DNA of 38,391 nt from Pseudobutyrivibrio ruminis (GTDB lineage: Bacteria > Bacillota > Clostridia > Lachnospirales > Lachnospiraceae), in assembly GCA_015057315.1 (NCBI GenBank), contig SVER01000017.1, forward strand, positions 33,720-72,110. The letters run 5' to 3'. This document shows, in pieces, positions 1 to 8,044 of the stretch; the stretch's first letter is position 1; each line of letters starts with the position of its first letter. The notes beneath the pieces are model-generated. The model saw nothing but the letters and a program-made list of their open reading frames with translations. It made no database searches and had not been told where the DNA came from. A program made the position numbers and the translations under genes.

Positions 1-425
1 AAAGTAGTAATTAAACATAAAAAACCGCTAGACTACAGTTTTAGATATCCTTAATTACTAGTGTGAAGTGGAAAATAAGATAAGTAAAAAATCAAAACCA
101 CCAGAAAGTAGTAATTTAAGTATATATTTAGAACAACATTTTTTAGTTACTAGAATAATGTGGTAAATAATCTATGGAGTGGCATTAAAACCACTAAAAA
201 GTAGTAATTAAACATGAAAAAAATATAATCACAAAAAATTCATAAGTATAAATAAGTACTATATGATGTGAATTTTTAATTTAATTACTACTATGAAGTG
301 GTATATATTGTTTAATTACTATTATTAAGTTGTTATGTGCTTGAAATTACTATTATAAAGTGGTAATTTAAAATAAAGTACTACTATTATGTGGTATTTA
401 TATTTAAAATACTATTTTAATGTTG
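1..425. repeat. Iteron array, probable replication origin
   Basis: Repeats share the consensus TTAATTACTA, three variable bases, then TGAAGTGG. Forward copies lie near 51-71, 143-164, 281-301, 312-332, 343-363, 374-394 and 405-425. Reverse copies lie at 1-14, 98-118 and 191-211. The TACT core recurs at 286, 317, 348, 379 and 410, exactly 31 bp apart, about three helical turns, so bound protein would sit on one face of the DNA. A further degenerate copy has its core at 257. The array abuts the initiator gene. This is the classic layout of an iteron origin, and the last copies probably also autoregulate rep. Confidence 0.85.
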
Positions 426-447
426 AAAATTAGCGATTGGAGACATG

Positions 448-1788
448 ATGAACAGCAAAAAAAATGTTCCTATTTATGAAATGACTGCCACAATATCAAA
501 TGGTTTGGCGCAGTCTAAAATTAATTCTACAGAAGTTGAAGATGTTGTAATGTCTCTTGGAATTGCTAGAATCCAAATTAATTCAACTAATAATCCAGAT
601 TACCCATATCCTTTAGTTGCAGATGTATATGCAGGGGATTTATTAGAACTTGGAGTTAGTGATCCAAATCATGTATATACGGTTTTAAAGTCAATGGCTG
701 TCGAAATTCAAGACAGAAAAGTAATTACAGAAGATACAAAGAATGGAATTCTGGATGTATATACTGTAGTACCAAAAACAAGGTATATAGATGGAAAAGG
801 ACATTTGAAACTATTTTTTGCTCCCGACATTAGAAAGGATATTATAGGACTAGAAGATAATTTTACAACCTATTCTATTTATAAACTTGCTATATTAAAA
901 AGTCCTGGGGCTAAGGCATTATATAAAAACTTACAAGCAATAACATATAAGATTCCCAAAGGAAAAAATAGATGTTTTGATTATCAGGTGCGAATATCAG
1001 AATTAAAATTTACGCTAGGCTTTGCTTCAATTGACAATGAAGAAGTACAAAAGGTAATCATGAAAAATAAAAAAACACCTGAAAAAATAGATTGGGATTA
1101 TTTGTATGAAAATCTTCCACCAAAAGAAAAAAAATATGAAAGAAAACAAAACTTTGAAAATAATGTAATAATTCCTTGCCAGCAGGAATTTAAAGATAAG
1201 TGTGATTTTGCCTTTGATTATGAGTTTAAGAAAGAAGGCAGAAGCTATAAATATATATTATTTCACATATATAAAAATAAACCAAAAGAAGAATATGCAA
1301 CTCTAGGAAAAATATTAAGTAAACACCCATTAGATGAAACAAAAACATTGGCAACCTTAAATGCCTTTTATACTGAATTTGAAGGACATAATGATTTAAC
1401 AGAAAAGAATATCGAAGATTTTCTTAATGATGCATCATATGATCTTGATTTAGTTAGAATGGCTATTCAGTTGGCTGATGATTATGGTTATGAGAAGATA
1501 AATAATTATGTTGGATGGATTAGGTCTGCTATAAAAGGAAAATGGCCAGGAGAAAATGGCAAAGGAAAACAGGCTACAAAGATGCCTGTTATGAGTGATA
1601 ATCAAGCGGAAAGATGTCTTGCTCTTGCAAAAAAAGGTACAACATATGAAAAATTTATTTCGGCTCTTGAAATGGAAGGTGTCTATCTCGGAAAGTTATA
1701 TGAAATGTATTCAGCATTAGAAATCCTTGAAATGTATGGACGTTATCTAAGAAAAGAACCTATATTTGAGGAAAATGCAAATGGATAA
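448..1788 (+). CDS. Plasmid replication initiator, Rep_3 (RepB/RepE-like) family
   Basis: Likely binds the adjacent iterons and opens the origin. The protein reads as two winged-helix domains typical of Rep_3 initiators. A first half includes the FTTYSIYKLAILKSPGAKAL stretch, where the family has a conserved Ser/Tyr-rich helix. A second half has NNVIIPCQQEF followed by FDYEFKKEGRSYKYILFHI, matching the family's 'rVl.pAi.EI ... GRk...i.F.i' pattern. The end (NNYVGWIRSAIKGKWP) resembles the C-terminal helix of RepB-type proteins. ATG 448 is chosen over ATG 445 because GGAG at 439-442 leaves a 5-nt gap to 448 but only 2 nt to 445. About 446 residues, longer than small-plasmid Rep proteins. The stop overlaps the next gene, so the two are probably co-translated. 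Family assignment is by pattern, not by database search. Confidence 0.8.
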   Translation: MNSKKNVPIYEMTATISNGLAQSKINSTEVEDVVMSLGIARIQINSTNNPDYPYPLVADVYAGDLLELGVSDPNHVYTVLKSMAVEIQDRKVITEDTKNGILDVYTVVPKTRYIDGKGHLKLFFAPDIRKDIIGLEDNFTTYSIYKLAILKSPGAKALYKNLQAITYKIPKGKNRCFDYQVRISELKFTLGFASIDNEEVQKVIMKNKKTPEKIDWDYLYENLPPKEKKYERKQNFENNVIIPCQQEFKDKCDFAFDYEFKKEGRSYKYILFHIYKNKPKEEYATLGKILSKHPLDETKTLATLNAFYTEFEGHNDLTEKNIEDFLNDASYDLDLVRMAIQLADDYGYEKINNYVGWIRSAIKGKWPGENGKGKQATKMPVMSDNQAERCLALAKKGTTYEKFISALEMEGVYLGKLYEMYSALEILEMYGRYLRKEPIFEENANG

Positions 1789-2437
1789 TGAATATCACAA
1801 AGAAGTGATGGATATTGTTTATCTCTTAGAAATTTACTTGAAGCGCCCAGTTGGAACAGGTGAGTTTCAAACCATTTTAAATTGGGTTGAAAACTATCAT
1901 ATGTCTTTAGACCTTATTCAATATCTAATAGAGCTTAGCTTCAAAAAAGAAAAGGCTAATATTAAGTATATGGATGCTATAGCAAAAAACTGGTATTTAG
2001 CCGATTTGAAAACTGTAGAAGAAGCAAAGAAATATAGCAAAATAAGAGATACTATTATCTTTCCAATTAAAAATGCAATGCAAATATATGCCAGGGATCT
2101 TATAAAGCCAGAAATTGAAATTATTGAAGAATGGGCTAGAAAATATGAGTTTTCTACTGAAATATATGAAGAGGCTTGCAAAAGAACAATTAAATCTACT
2201 GGCAAACCAACATTCAAATATACTGATAAAATACTTAATAATTGGAAAAGGGCGGGCGTTAAGAATCTGGGTGATATTGAAAAATTAGATGATGCCTATA
2301 ATTATAATAATAAGCAATATACCTCTAAACTAAAGAATGTACCGGAAAAGAAAAAGAATAAGTTTCATAACTTTAATGAAAGAGAATATACCTCAGAACA
2401 AATGAATGAGCTGGAAAAGAAGCTTTTAGGTTTCTAA
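1781..2437 (+). CDS. DnaD-domain replication protein (putative helicase loader/primosome)
   Basis: Resembles the DnaD/DnaB_2 family of Gram-positive primosome proteins, which remodel origin DNA and help load the replicative helicase. Two alpha-helical DnaD-like segments are visible. Around residues 50-75 there is IKYMDAIAKNWYLADLKTVEEA, split by the family's typical 'I..I..nW...gi.T.eeA' spacing; a second copy near 140-165 has FKYTDKILNNWKRAGVKNL. The tail FNEREYTSEQMNELEKKLL matches the NFxxRxY..ee.e.Le..L ending common in DnaD proteins. ATG 1781 is chosen because GAGG at 1768-1771 gives a 9-nt gap; ATG 1775 is an alternative. It overlaps the end of the initiator gene, forming a rep-dnaD operon ended by the hairpin at 2471. 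Confidence 0.75.
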   Translation: MDNEYHKEVMDIVYLLEIYLKRPVGTGEFQTILNWVENYHMSLDLIQYLIELSFKKEKANIKYMDAIAKNWYLADLKTVEEAKKYSKIRDTIIFPIKNAMQIYARDLIKPEIEIIEEWARKYEFSTEIYEEACKRTIKSTGKPTFKYTDKILNNWKRAGVKNLGDIEKLDDAYNYNNKQYTSKLKNVPEKKKNKFHNFNEREYTSEQMNELEKKLLGF

Positions 2438-2470
2438 AATGCTTTTGCTATATATTCTCTCCCAAAGAAA

Positions 2471-2506
2471 AGGAGCCACTATATTTTAAGTGTCTCCTTT
2501 CTTTTT
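2471..2506. terminator. Bidirectional terminator between convergent genes
   Basis: AGGAGCCACT (2471-2480) pairs with AGTGTCTCCT (2489-2498) with one mismatch and an 8-nt loop, followed by a T-rich run on the plus strand. A T-rich run also follows on the minus strand. The minus-strand gene ends inside the stem. It serves both the dnaD-like gene and the minus-strand pair. Confidence 0.75.
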
Positions 2507-3046
2507 TGTTCCATAACGGTCAAATCCTTCTCTCTCATCTCTCTCTCTCATATATTTAAGAAGAGCATTATTTGATAAAGCTTCTCGATATGGTAATTGA
2601 CCTTCAATTCCTAAATCAAGGTTTTTATATGAAGCCCAGTTACAAGCAACCTGCGGATGTGGAGCTCTTTCGTACTGAACATCATAAAATGCAGTATCAT
2701 AGGCTTCAAGAAAAGTCTTTGTAACTATAATTTTATCTGCTGGCTTTGCTTTGAATTCTAAGTGTATTAACCACGATGTTTCACGATTGGCAGTTATATA
2801 AATAAAAAAATCTTGTACTAAACTATAAATATAGGCTTTTTTAGTATCTTTAAAATATGTTCCTATATCATTAACAGTAAGTATTTTGTCAGGCTCTTCT
2901 TTATGAAGTTTACTTGCCTGAGTTTTAATAATTTTAATTATATTGCCTCTTTCAGTTGGACTTCCTAAATGTTTATTTTCTATTATCCAATCATAAAATA
3001 TATAAACATAATCATTTAGATACGGAACTTTTCTATAAGATGTCAT
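2486..3046 (-). CDS. Hypothetical protein
   Basis: Unrecognised protein of about 186 residues, rich in aromatic residues (YLNDYVYIFYDWIIENKHLG near the start) and in lysine, with no clear membrane segment and a charged end (RERDEREGFDRYGTKKK). The start at 3046 is chosen because a GGAG site (complement of 3054-3057) lies 7 nt upstream. A longer reading would run back into the preceding gene. It follows the gene at 3069-3746 by 22 nt on the same strand with an almost identical ribosome site, so the two form an operon convergent with rep-dnaD. Function unknown. Confidence 0.7.
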   Translation of the reverse strand: MTSYRKVPYLNDYVYIFYDWIIENKHLGSPTERGNIIKIIKTQASKLHKEEPDKILTVNDIGTYFKDTKKAYIYSLVQDFFIYITANRETSWLIHLEFKAKPADKIIVTKTFLEAYDTAFYDVQYERAPHPQVACNWASYKNLDLGIEGQLPYREALSNNALLKYMRERDEREGFDRYGTKKKGDT

Positions 3047-3068
3047 ATTTTTTCTCCATAATAAATGT

Positions 3069-3746
3069 TTAAAAGGTAATATTAAGGGTTTTAAGTAGTT
3101 CAAAAATTTCTGAACTGTTTCCGATGTAAACTTCTGTGTGCGAGCGACCACTACTCTTCTGCCCTAACATTAAATGAGATATATATGTTGGGGAATCATC
3201 GGGTACAAGAACTCTGGATACACAAATATCAATAAATGGTTTTTGATCTAGGTTGTCTAAATCAATTAGTTCAGATGATTCATTGTAATAGTTTATAAAA
3301 CAAGCAAGTACTTTATCTTTAAAAGGTATAATGTCATTTTGAACTAAGTACTCTTCTAGTCCTTCTCGATATCCAATAGAAAGATAGTTTTTAAATGAAC
3401 CATATCTTATTTGGTCTTTACTATTTTTAATTAATCTTCTTTGTGGTAAAAGATCATTTAATACGAATTTATAAAGATTTCCTTCCTTTGACATTGTAAG
3501 AGATTTTTCAGATTCTATACAATAATTTTCAATATTTTCACTAGCAACATGGTCTGTCATATTTTTTAATAAGCCAGTGGCGGCGATGCTTTTATCAACA
3601 CACTCGGATAGAATGTCAAACTGCGTTTCATTATCTAATATTTCAAAAATTGAAATTTTATCAAGCTCTTTTTCAATTGTTTTATAAAGAGACTTTACAT
3701 TTTTTATTTTATTTTTTTCTACTTTTAAATCATATCCTTCTGCCAT
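3069..3746 (-). CDS. Hypothetical protein
   Basis: Unrecognised protein of about 225 residues, mostly helical-looking and charged at the N terminus (KVEKNKIKNVKSLYKTIEKE), with a more conserved-looking C terminus containing ISHLMLGQKSSGRSHTEVYI. That segment faintly recalls the end of tyrosine recombinases, but the Arg-His-Arg-His-Tyr set cannot be placed, so no such call is made. The start at 3746 is fixed by a GGAG (complement of 3754-3757) 7 nt upstream. A TATAAT-like -10 box on the minus strand near 3792-3797 could drive this two-gene operon. It is divergent from the DUF1351-like gene. Confidence 0.7.
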   Translation of the reverse strand: MAEGYDLKVEKNKIKNVKSLYKTIEKELDKISIFEILDNETQFDILSECVDKSIAATGLLKNMTDHVASENIENYCIESEKSLTMSKEGNLYKFVLNDLLPQRRLIKNSKDQIRYGSFKNYLSIGYREGLEEYLVQNDIIPFKDKVLACFINYYNESSELIDLDNLDQKPFIDICVSRVLVPDDSPTYISHLMLGQKSSGRSHTEVYIGNSSEIFELLKTLNITF

Positions 3747-3841
3747 ATATCTTCTCCACACTAAAATAAAAAGCTCTTTCGTATAAGCGAATTATAATAA
3801 ATAAATATGTCTATTTAATGGTTTTACACATAAAGTTTACA

Positions 3842-3870
3842 TTGAAAATACAAAAAATAGGTGTTAATAT
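3842..3870 (+). promoter_or_regulatory. Promoter for leader copy A
   Basis: TTGAAA (3842-3847), 17-nt spacer, TAATAT (3865-3870). The leader core AATGAGC begins 33 nt after the -10 box, as in the two other copies. A short CGTTA-like motif sits near the expected start of transcription in all three. Confidence 0.75.
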
Positions 3871-3903
3871 TGTACCGTTAATATATTAATTTATTAAGGT
3901 GAT

Positions 3904-3994
3904 AATGAGCGTTTCTAACTGCCCTCTAAGTAGGGTTAATGAGTTAGGGGCGCTTTTTTGTTGCCTTAAAGTCTTTTCATGAAAGGAAGGAAAA
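3904..3994 (+). promoter_or_regulatory. Structured leader RNA, copy A (attenuator-like)
   Basis: The leader has an outer stem AGCGTTTCTAAC (3908-3919) with GTTAGGGGCGCT, using G-U pairs, then T at 3954-3959. An inner CCCT/AGGG stem is nested inside. After the U-run, conserved AAAGTC and a small hairpin (CTTT/AAGG) precede the ribosome site of the DUF1351-like gene. Compared with copies B and C, an extra pair of bases is inserted on both arms, so pairing is conserved while sequence is not. This supports a real RNA structure. Confidence 0.75.
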
Positions 3995-5047
3995 ATGGAA
4001 ACTACAAACTTAGGTGTGGCAATGCCACAAATCACACTACCTCAAACAAAAGAAGAGGTTGCTGCTATTGACTTCAGCACACTTTATAAGTGGACTGTTC
4101 CAACATTTAGTTGGCCTTATGAGCAGATGAAAAAGGCAATTAGTGATACTCTTGCTACTTATACAGCAATTGATGTTACTAATGTCGAAGACATTGATGA
4201 GGTAAAGAAAAACCTCAAAAATGACAGAGCTTACTTAAATGCTCTGAAAAAGAAGTTTGCTGAGATGGATTCTACTATCAGGAGTGATGTGCTTAGTGCA
4301 TATGACGGATACAAGAGTCAATCAAAGGAGCTTCAGGATGCTATTACTGATGCGATTGATCCAATTGATGCAAAGGTTAAAGAAATTGAGACCTATTGGA
4401 AAGAGCAGAAAAAGAATGAAATCTTAGCATTTTATACCGAGGCGGTATCAGGCAAAGATGAAATTCAAGATACTGATGAGTTCTTCGCAAAAATCTTTGA
4501 TGCAACCTGGCTTAACCAAACAACATCAAAGAAGAAGTATCAGGAGGCTATTACTGCTGCTGTTTCAAATTACTGTACTGGAATGATGGCTATTAAGGCT
4601 ATGAAGCACGAATTTGAGGCAGATGGAATTGCAATGTTTGATGAAACACACGATTTATCAAAGGCAATTGGAGAGATGACAAGAAAGGCAGATCTGAAGC
4701 AAGAACTTCTTAAGAAGGAAAAAGAGCAGATGGAAGCTCAAATGCAAAAAGCTTTGGAAGAGGCAGAGGCTGAAAAGCAGAAGGCTTTAGAAATGGCAGA
4801 GGCTGAAAAAAAAGCTGCGTTGCAGAAGGCAGAGGCTGAAAAGCAGGAGGCTGTAAAGACTGCAACTATCAATGCTCAGAATGAGATTGCAATGCAGACA
4901 ACAACATCTTCGGTAGACACAATTATCGAAGAAAATACTGATTGTTCAGATGATGATGAATATATCAGTATAAAGATACCTGTAGACAAGTTTGAACTTG
5001 TTAAAAAGGTGCTTGGCAACTTTAATATTGAGGTTGTTTTGGGGTAA
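3995..5047 (+). CDS. DUF1351-like recombination-associated protein
   Basis: Resembles the DUF1351 family, found in phage and plasmid recombination cassettes beside single-strand annealing proteins; the biochemical role is not established. The N-terminal third is polar; residues ~70-140 (YLNALKKKFAEMDSTIRSDV and onward) carry the DUF1351-like helical pattern 'L.al...id..Rk.....'. Residues ~230-300 form a long coiled coil of EAEKQKALEMAEAEK-type repeats. The tail is acidic (CSDDDEYISIKI) followed by a short beta-rich end. About 350 residues. Strong ribosome site AAAGGAAGG at 3982-3990. It is the first gene after leader copy A and heads a run of four genes ended at 6378-6408. Partner of the annealing protein, SSB and exonuclease encoded downstream is an inference from context. 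Confidence 0.65.
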   Translation: METTNLGVAMPQITLPQTKEEVAAIDFSTLYKWTVPTFSWPYEQMKKAISDTLATYTAIDVTNVEDIDEVKKNLKNDRAYLNALKKKFAEMDSTIRSDVLSAYDGYKSQSKELQDAITDAIDPIDAKVKEIETYWKEQKKNEILAFYTEAVSGKDEIQDTDEFFAKIFDATWLNQTTSKKKYQEAITAAVSNYCTGMMAIKAMKHEFEADGIAMFDETHDLSKAIGEMTRKADLKQELLKKEKEQMEAQMQKALEEAEAEKQKALEMAEAEKKAALQKAEAEKQEAVKTATINAQNEIAMQTTTSSVDTIIEENTDCSDDDEYISIKIPVDKFELVKKVLGNFNIEVVLG

Positions 5048-5100
5048 TATTCCCTAACTTAATAAGGTTCCACTAGAACTTAAATCTATTATTTATTGAA

Positions 5101-5123
5101 AGTCAGTCCTAGTGGGGCTGACT
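5101..5123 (+). promoter_or_regulatory. Hairpin just before a ribosome site, with an alternative pairing
   Basis: AGTCAGTCC (5101-5109) pairs with GGGGCTGACT through 5123, leaving a small loop. CCACTAG at 5070-5076 can instead pair with CTAGTGG at 5109-5115, so two exclusive structures are possible. There is no U-run, so it is not a terminator. It lies 8 nt before the AGAGGG ribosome site of the next gene and may set its translation. Confidence 0.45.
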
Positions 5124-5143
5124 ATAAGAAAGAGGGAATTATT

Positions 5144-5416
5144 ATGAAACACGCTAAGTTAATGGAATTATTTCTTTATTTTACAATTTTAGTAAACAGC
5201 TTTTTAATTTATGTGAGCTTAACAATTATTGATTTTAATAAGGTTATTGCAGCAATAATGTTAATTCTTTGCCTTGGAGTTTATTATGGAGCAATATATA
5301 GTTTGACTTCTTTAAATAAATTGGTAAAGCAGGAAAAGAAAAAAGAAGCTGAAATAAAGAAAATTGAGGAAAGACTTAGAGACCAGTGGAATAAGGTGGG
5401 TGAACGTGCATGTTAA
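5144..5416 (+). CDS. Small two-helix membrane protein
   Basis: Protein of 90 residues with two hydrophobic helices, about residues 7-26 (LFLYFTILVNSFLIYVSLTI) and 30-52 (VIAAIMLILCLGVYYGAIYS), followed by a charged coiled tail (KQEKKKEAEIKKIEERLRDQW). ATG 5144 is chosen because AGAGGG at 5131-5136 is 7 nt upstream. A longer reading would begin inside the preceding hairpin. Its end overlaps the start of the next gene (ATGTTAA), suggesting translational coupling. Function unknown. Confidence 0.7.
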   Translation: MKHAKLMELFLYFTILVNSFLIYVSLTIIDFNKVIAAIMLILCLGVYYGAIYSLTSLNKLVKQEKKKEAEIKKIEERLRDQWNKVGERAC

Positions 5417-5799
5417 ATATTAACGGAAATGTTTTTTTAAAAACAGCACCCACTGTTGAGGAAGGCAAGGATTTTGCTACTTGTCTTGTGCGTGATGGTA
5501 AGGCTCAATATAAGTGTTATTTTTTCGATCATGTTAAGGAACATGTAATCGAAAAAGGGTATAAAGGCGGTGACTATGTGAATATTACTGCAAAGGTAGA
5601 TAAATCAAAGCCACAGTATTTAATTTCTCCTAAAAAATGGAAGGAAATAGCACCAAAACAGAAAAATCCAACACTCTTCTCTTCTATGTTCTTAAAAGTG
5701 ACATCAATTGAACCGGCTGTGCCTGATGAATTAGAGCAGCGATATCAGAAGAAGGCAGAGGGAAAACGTAAAGTTTTAACTCTGAACGATATTGAATAA
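5410..5799 (+). CDS. Hypothetical protein, possible OB-fold
   Basis: Protein of 129 residues, mixed beta-strand pattern in the first 80 residues (INGNVFLKTAPTVEEGKDFA, then QYKCYFFDHVKEHV, then YVNITAKVDKSKPQYLIS). That order of strands recalls a small OB-fold or single-strand DNA-binding domain, which would suit the neighbourhood, but no diagnostic motif is present. The C-terminal part is charged. Ribosome site AAGGTGGG at 5393-5400. Its ATG overlaps the stop of the gene before, and its own stop overlaps the ATG of the gene after (TAATG), so three genes are coupled. Confidence 0.65.
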   Translation: MLNINGNVFLKTAPTVEEGKDFATCLVRDGKAQYKCYFFDHVKEHVIEKGYKGGDYVNITAKVDKSKPQYLISPKKWKEIAPKQKNPTLFSSMFLKVTSIEPAVPDELEQRYQKKAEGKRKVLTLNDIE

Positions 5800-6368
5800 T
5801 GGGTTTTATTGAGTTTTTAAGCAAAATATGTCAGAAGGAAGAAACAAAAGAAGAAGTTAGAGAGGTAATACGAGAACTTACACCAAAAGAGCTGGAGGCT
5901 AAGTATTATGATATGCAGGTTGAAAAATATCTAAGTCATAATACAATAAAGCCTATTGCTGAATGGCATTATAAGCCAATTAGACCACTTTATTCGTACA
6001 ATGAAAAAAACACTGTATTAGTGAAATTTACTGATGGTACAGAACAAATCATTGATATTTATACAAGCGTATTAATGAATAAGCAAAAATCCGAGTTTGA
6101 GGATGAAGCTAACAATCAAAATCCAGAGGAATCTGGTGATGAAGTACCACCTAGTAAAGTAAAGCAATGGTTGAGTGAAAATCTTGATAAAATTCTAAAT
6201 GGATATCTTAATGCAAAAGACAATGGAGAATTTACATATCTCTTTTCATTAGAAAGTCAGGACGTTATATCTACTGATGATGATTTTAAAGAATTGTGTG
6301 AACTTATGAATACACAACCATTTGAAATTCATCAAGCAGCCAATGCTCTACTACTCCAGTGGGGATAA
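5799..6368 (+). CDS. Hypothetical acidic protein
   Basis: Unrecognised protein of 189 residues. The N-terminal region is Glu/Lys-rich and helical (EETKEEVREVIRELTPKELE). A middle segment is probably a small beta domain (NTVLVKFTDGTEQIIDIYTS). An acidic linker (EDEANNQNPEESGDEVPP) leads to a helical C-terminal domain. No signal peptide or membrane segment. Its start codon overlaps the preceding stop (TAATG), and it is the last gene of the leader-A operon before the terminator at 6378-6408. Function unknown. Confidence 0.65.
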   Translation: MGFIEFLSKICQKEETKEEVREVIRELTPKELEAKYYDMQVEKYLSHNTIKPIAEWHYKPIRPLYSYNEKNTVLVKFTDGTEQIIDIYTSVLMNKQKSEFEDEANNQNPEESGDEVPPSKVKQWLSENLDKILNGYLNAKDNGEFTYLFSLESQDVISTDDDFKELCELMNTQPFEIHQAANALLLQWG

Positions 6369-6377
6369 GTCTTAGAG

Positions 6378-6408
6378 AAAAAAGCTATCATCTATTGATA
6401 GCTTTTTT
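6378..6408 (+). terminator. Intrinsic terminator of the leader-A operon
   Basis: AAAAAAGCTATCA pairs with TGATAGCTTTTTT around a short loop and ends in a T-run. It lies 10 nt after the stop codon. Confidence 0.9.
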
Positions 6409-6429
6409 ATTTTATACATAGCCTTTACG

Positions 6430-6458
6430 TTGAGAAGGCAAGAAAATTATGCTATTAT
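6430..6458 (+). promoter_or_regulatory. Promoter for leader copy B
   Basis: TTGAGA (6430-6435), 17-nt spacer, TATTAT (6453-6458). The leader core starts 32 nt after the -10 box. TGTTA lies near the expected transcription start, matching CGTTA in copies A and C. Confidence 0.75.
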
Positions 6459-6490
6459 GCTACTGTTACTATAAAATTATTGAGTGTATT

Positions 6491-6584
6491 AATGAGCGTT
6501 TTAATTCTGCCCCGTAGTGGGTTAATGAGTTAAGGCGCTCTTTTTTTATGCGCTCAAAGTGTTCAAGAGAAAGGAAAAGAAAAA
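6491..6584 (+). promoter_or_regulatory. Structured leader RNA, copy B, upstream of ssb
   Basis: GAGCG (6494-6498) with CGCTC (6536-6540) extends inward by TT/GG wobble pairs and TTAA/TTAA. The nested CCC/GGG hairpin holds the loop CGTAGT. A T-run follows at 6541-6547. A conserved TGCGCT-AAAGT block comes next and then the AAAGGA ribosome site of ssb. The TTAA/TTAA pair replaces TAAC/GTTA of the other copies, a compensatory change. Confidence 0.75.
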
Positions 6585-7049
6585 ATGAACAAGGTAATTG
6601 AAGTAGGTCGTTTAACAAGAGATCCAGAGGTACGTTACACAAGTGGAGATAATGCAATGTGTATTGCAAGATTTTCAATTGCTGTACCAAGAACAAGAAA
6701 GAAGGATGGCGCTGATGAGACGGATTTCTTTAACTGCGTTGCTTTCGGTAAGACAGGTGAGTTTATCGAGAAGTATATGCATAAGGGAAACAAGGTAATC
6801 ATCGAAGGTAGACTTCAGAGTGGTTCTTATACTAACAAGGAAGGCCAAAAGGTTAACACTGTGGATATTGTCGTAGAGAATATCGAATTTGGCGAGTCAA
6901 AGAATTCATCAGGTGATGCAGGAAACACTAATACTTCTAATAAGTCAGCTTCAACAAGCTCAAAGAAGAACAAGGCTCCTGAGTCAACTCCTGAAGATTT
7001 CGATTTGACAGAACTTGATGGGTTAGACGAAGAGTTACCATTTAACTAA
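6585..7049 (+). CDS. ssb: Single-stranded DNA-binding protein
   Basis: Binds and protects single-stranded DNA and recruits replication and repair proteins. Residues 1-105 form the SSB OB-fold, with the usual start MNKVIEVGRLTRDPEVRYT, then FSIAVPR, DFFNCVAFGKTGEFIEKYMH, KGNKVIIEGRLQSGSYTN and VDIVVENIEF. A Ser/Asn/Lys-rich linker follows, then an acidic tip ending DEELPFN, equivalent to the DDDIPF tip that contacts partner proteins. Total 154 residues, a normal size. It stands behind its own promoter and leader copy B. It is an element-encoded SSB, as often carried by conjugative plasmids. Confidence 0.95.
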   Translation: MNKVIEVGRLTRDPEVRYTSGDNAMCIARFSIAVPRTRKKDGADETDFFNCVAFGKTGEFIEKYMHKGNKVIIEGRLQSGSYTNKEGQKVNTVDIVVENIEFGESKNSSGDAGNTNTSNKSASTSSKKNKAPESTPEDFDLTELDGLDEELPFN

Positions 7050-7074
7050 TTAAGTTAGATCGTAAGGTATGGTA

Positions 7075-7099
7075 CACTCTCCCCTTTTGGGGAGATGTG
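7075..7099 (+). promoter_or_regulatory. GC-rich hairpin between ssb and the annealing-protein gene
   Basis: TCTCCCC (7078-7084) pairs with GGGGAGA (7089-7095) around TTTT, extended by CAC/GTG across one unpaired base. No U-run follows, so read-through from ssb is expected. It could stabilise or separate the two messages. It precedes the ribosome site AAAAGGAAGG. Confidence 0.5.
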
Positions 7100-7123
7100 C
7101 CTGTTTAAAAGGAAGGTAAGAAA

Positions 7124-8026
7124 ATGAGAAAACTGAATAATGAAGATGTAGAAATCATGGTTGATGAAGTAACTGAAGACACAGTTAAAATTATTGCCTT
7201 CGTAAAGAAGGATACCTGTATGGATATACTGGATGAAGAGTTTTCCGCTGGTGGTTGGTCTGTAGAGTATAAAGATGGTGCTATTAATGGTCACTTCAAA
7301 GTTTGCAAGTTAGGTGTAAAGCAAGAGGATGGCACATGGACTTACAAGGAATCTACTGGTATGGTAGAGATGGAGGGAAATGAAAAGCATTATCATAAGC
7401 TTGTAGAGGCTAATGCATTTAAGAGAGCTTGTAAAGTTTGGGGAATAGGAAAAGAATTGAATTCTATTTCAGCAATCGAGATTCCTATATATGAAAATGT
7501 GGGCGATGGATTAGGTGACTATGACATTGTTAACCATGAATATAAGTATATGGGAAAAAATCAAGGTTCTTTTAGAAAAACAGTTGATGTAAAGGAAGTT
7601 GACGGAGAGGTAGTTTGTGTAGACAAGCTTGCAATCAAAAATCTCCTATATCATACTGAAGCTGGCAAGGAAACAAAAATTGGTTTCTTTAGAATTGCTA
7701 ATCTTTCACAAAATTCATTTATCTACACATTCAATGAACTTAATGATGTGGAGCAAAAGGAATTGAAGATTGAAGAAATAAAAAAAGCAGCTGAAAAAAG
7801 ACGTTCTGATGTTAAGCGTTTAAAGGTTATTGAAGATTTTGAAGTATCGCGACAGTTTGAAGGAATGGATTTAAAGCCTGACTGCGGTTCTATTAAAATT
7901 CAAAACAAAACCTTGGGTGAGCTATCAGATGGTGAACTTGCTCTAGTGTATTCAAAGACAAAAAAGCCTGAGATTAAGGCGGCAGCAAGAAATGGCTGTC
8001 AATCAAGAGGAATAAAAGTATCGTAG
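7124..8026 (+). CDS. Rad52/Sak-like single-strand annealing protein (putative)
   Basis: Probably pairs complementary single strands during recombination. Residues ~90-115 read KLVEANAFKRACKVWGIGKE, matching the Rad52/Sak signature in which a 'sdAfKRA..k.GIG..L' helix follows a beta-rich core. The preceding strand region (GGWSVEYKDGAINGHFKVCK, then GTWTYKESTGMVEM) corresponds to the family's mixed beta core. A middle part of unknown role follows, then a charged helix (KIEEIKKAAEKRRSDVKRLK) and a C-terminal helix-rich end. About 300 residues. It lies between ssb and the primase-like gene; annealing proteins are commonly encoded beside SSB. The call rests on one strong motif plus context. Confidence 0.65.
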   Translation: MRKLNNEDVEIMVDEVTEDTVKIIAFVKKDTCMDILDEEFSAGGWSVEYKDGAINGHFKVCKLGVKQEDGTWTYKESTGMVEMEGNEKHYHKLVEANAFKRACKVWGIGKELNSISAIEIPIYENVGDGLGDYDIVNHEYKYMGKNQGSFRKTVDVKEVDGEVVCVDKLAIKNLLYHTEAGKETKIGFFRIANLSQNSFIYTFNELNDVEQKELKIEEIKKAAEKRRSDVKRLKVIEDFEVSRQFEGMDLKPDCGSIKIQNKTLGELSDGELALVYSKTKKPEIKAAARNGCQSRGIKVS

Positions 8027-8044
8027 GAAAGGAGGCCACAAAGT

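Noticed and set aside
3069..3746. Resemblance to the end of tyrosine recombinases
   Set aside because: Only a short GRSHTEVY-like segment fits; the required Arg, His and Lys residues cannot be placed.
6492..6533. Possible leader peptide starting at ATGAGCGTT in the structured leader
   Set aside because: No ribosome site, and the frame differs completely in the three copies (three codons in copy C), so RNA structure rather than peptide is conserved.
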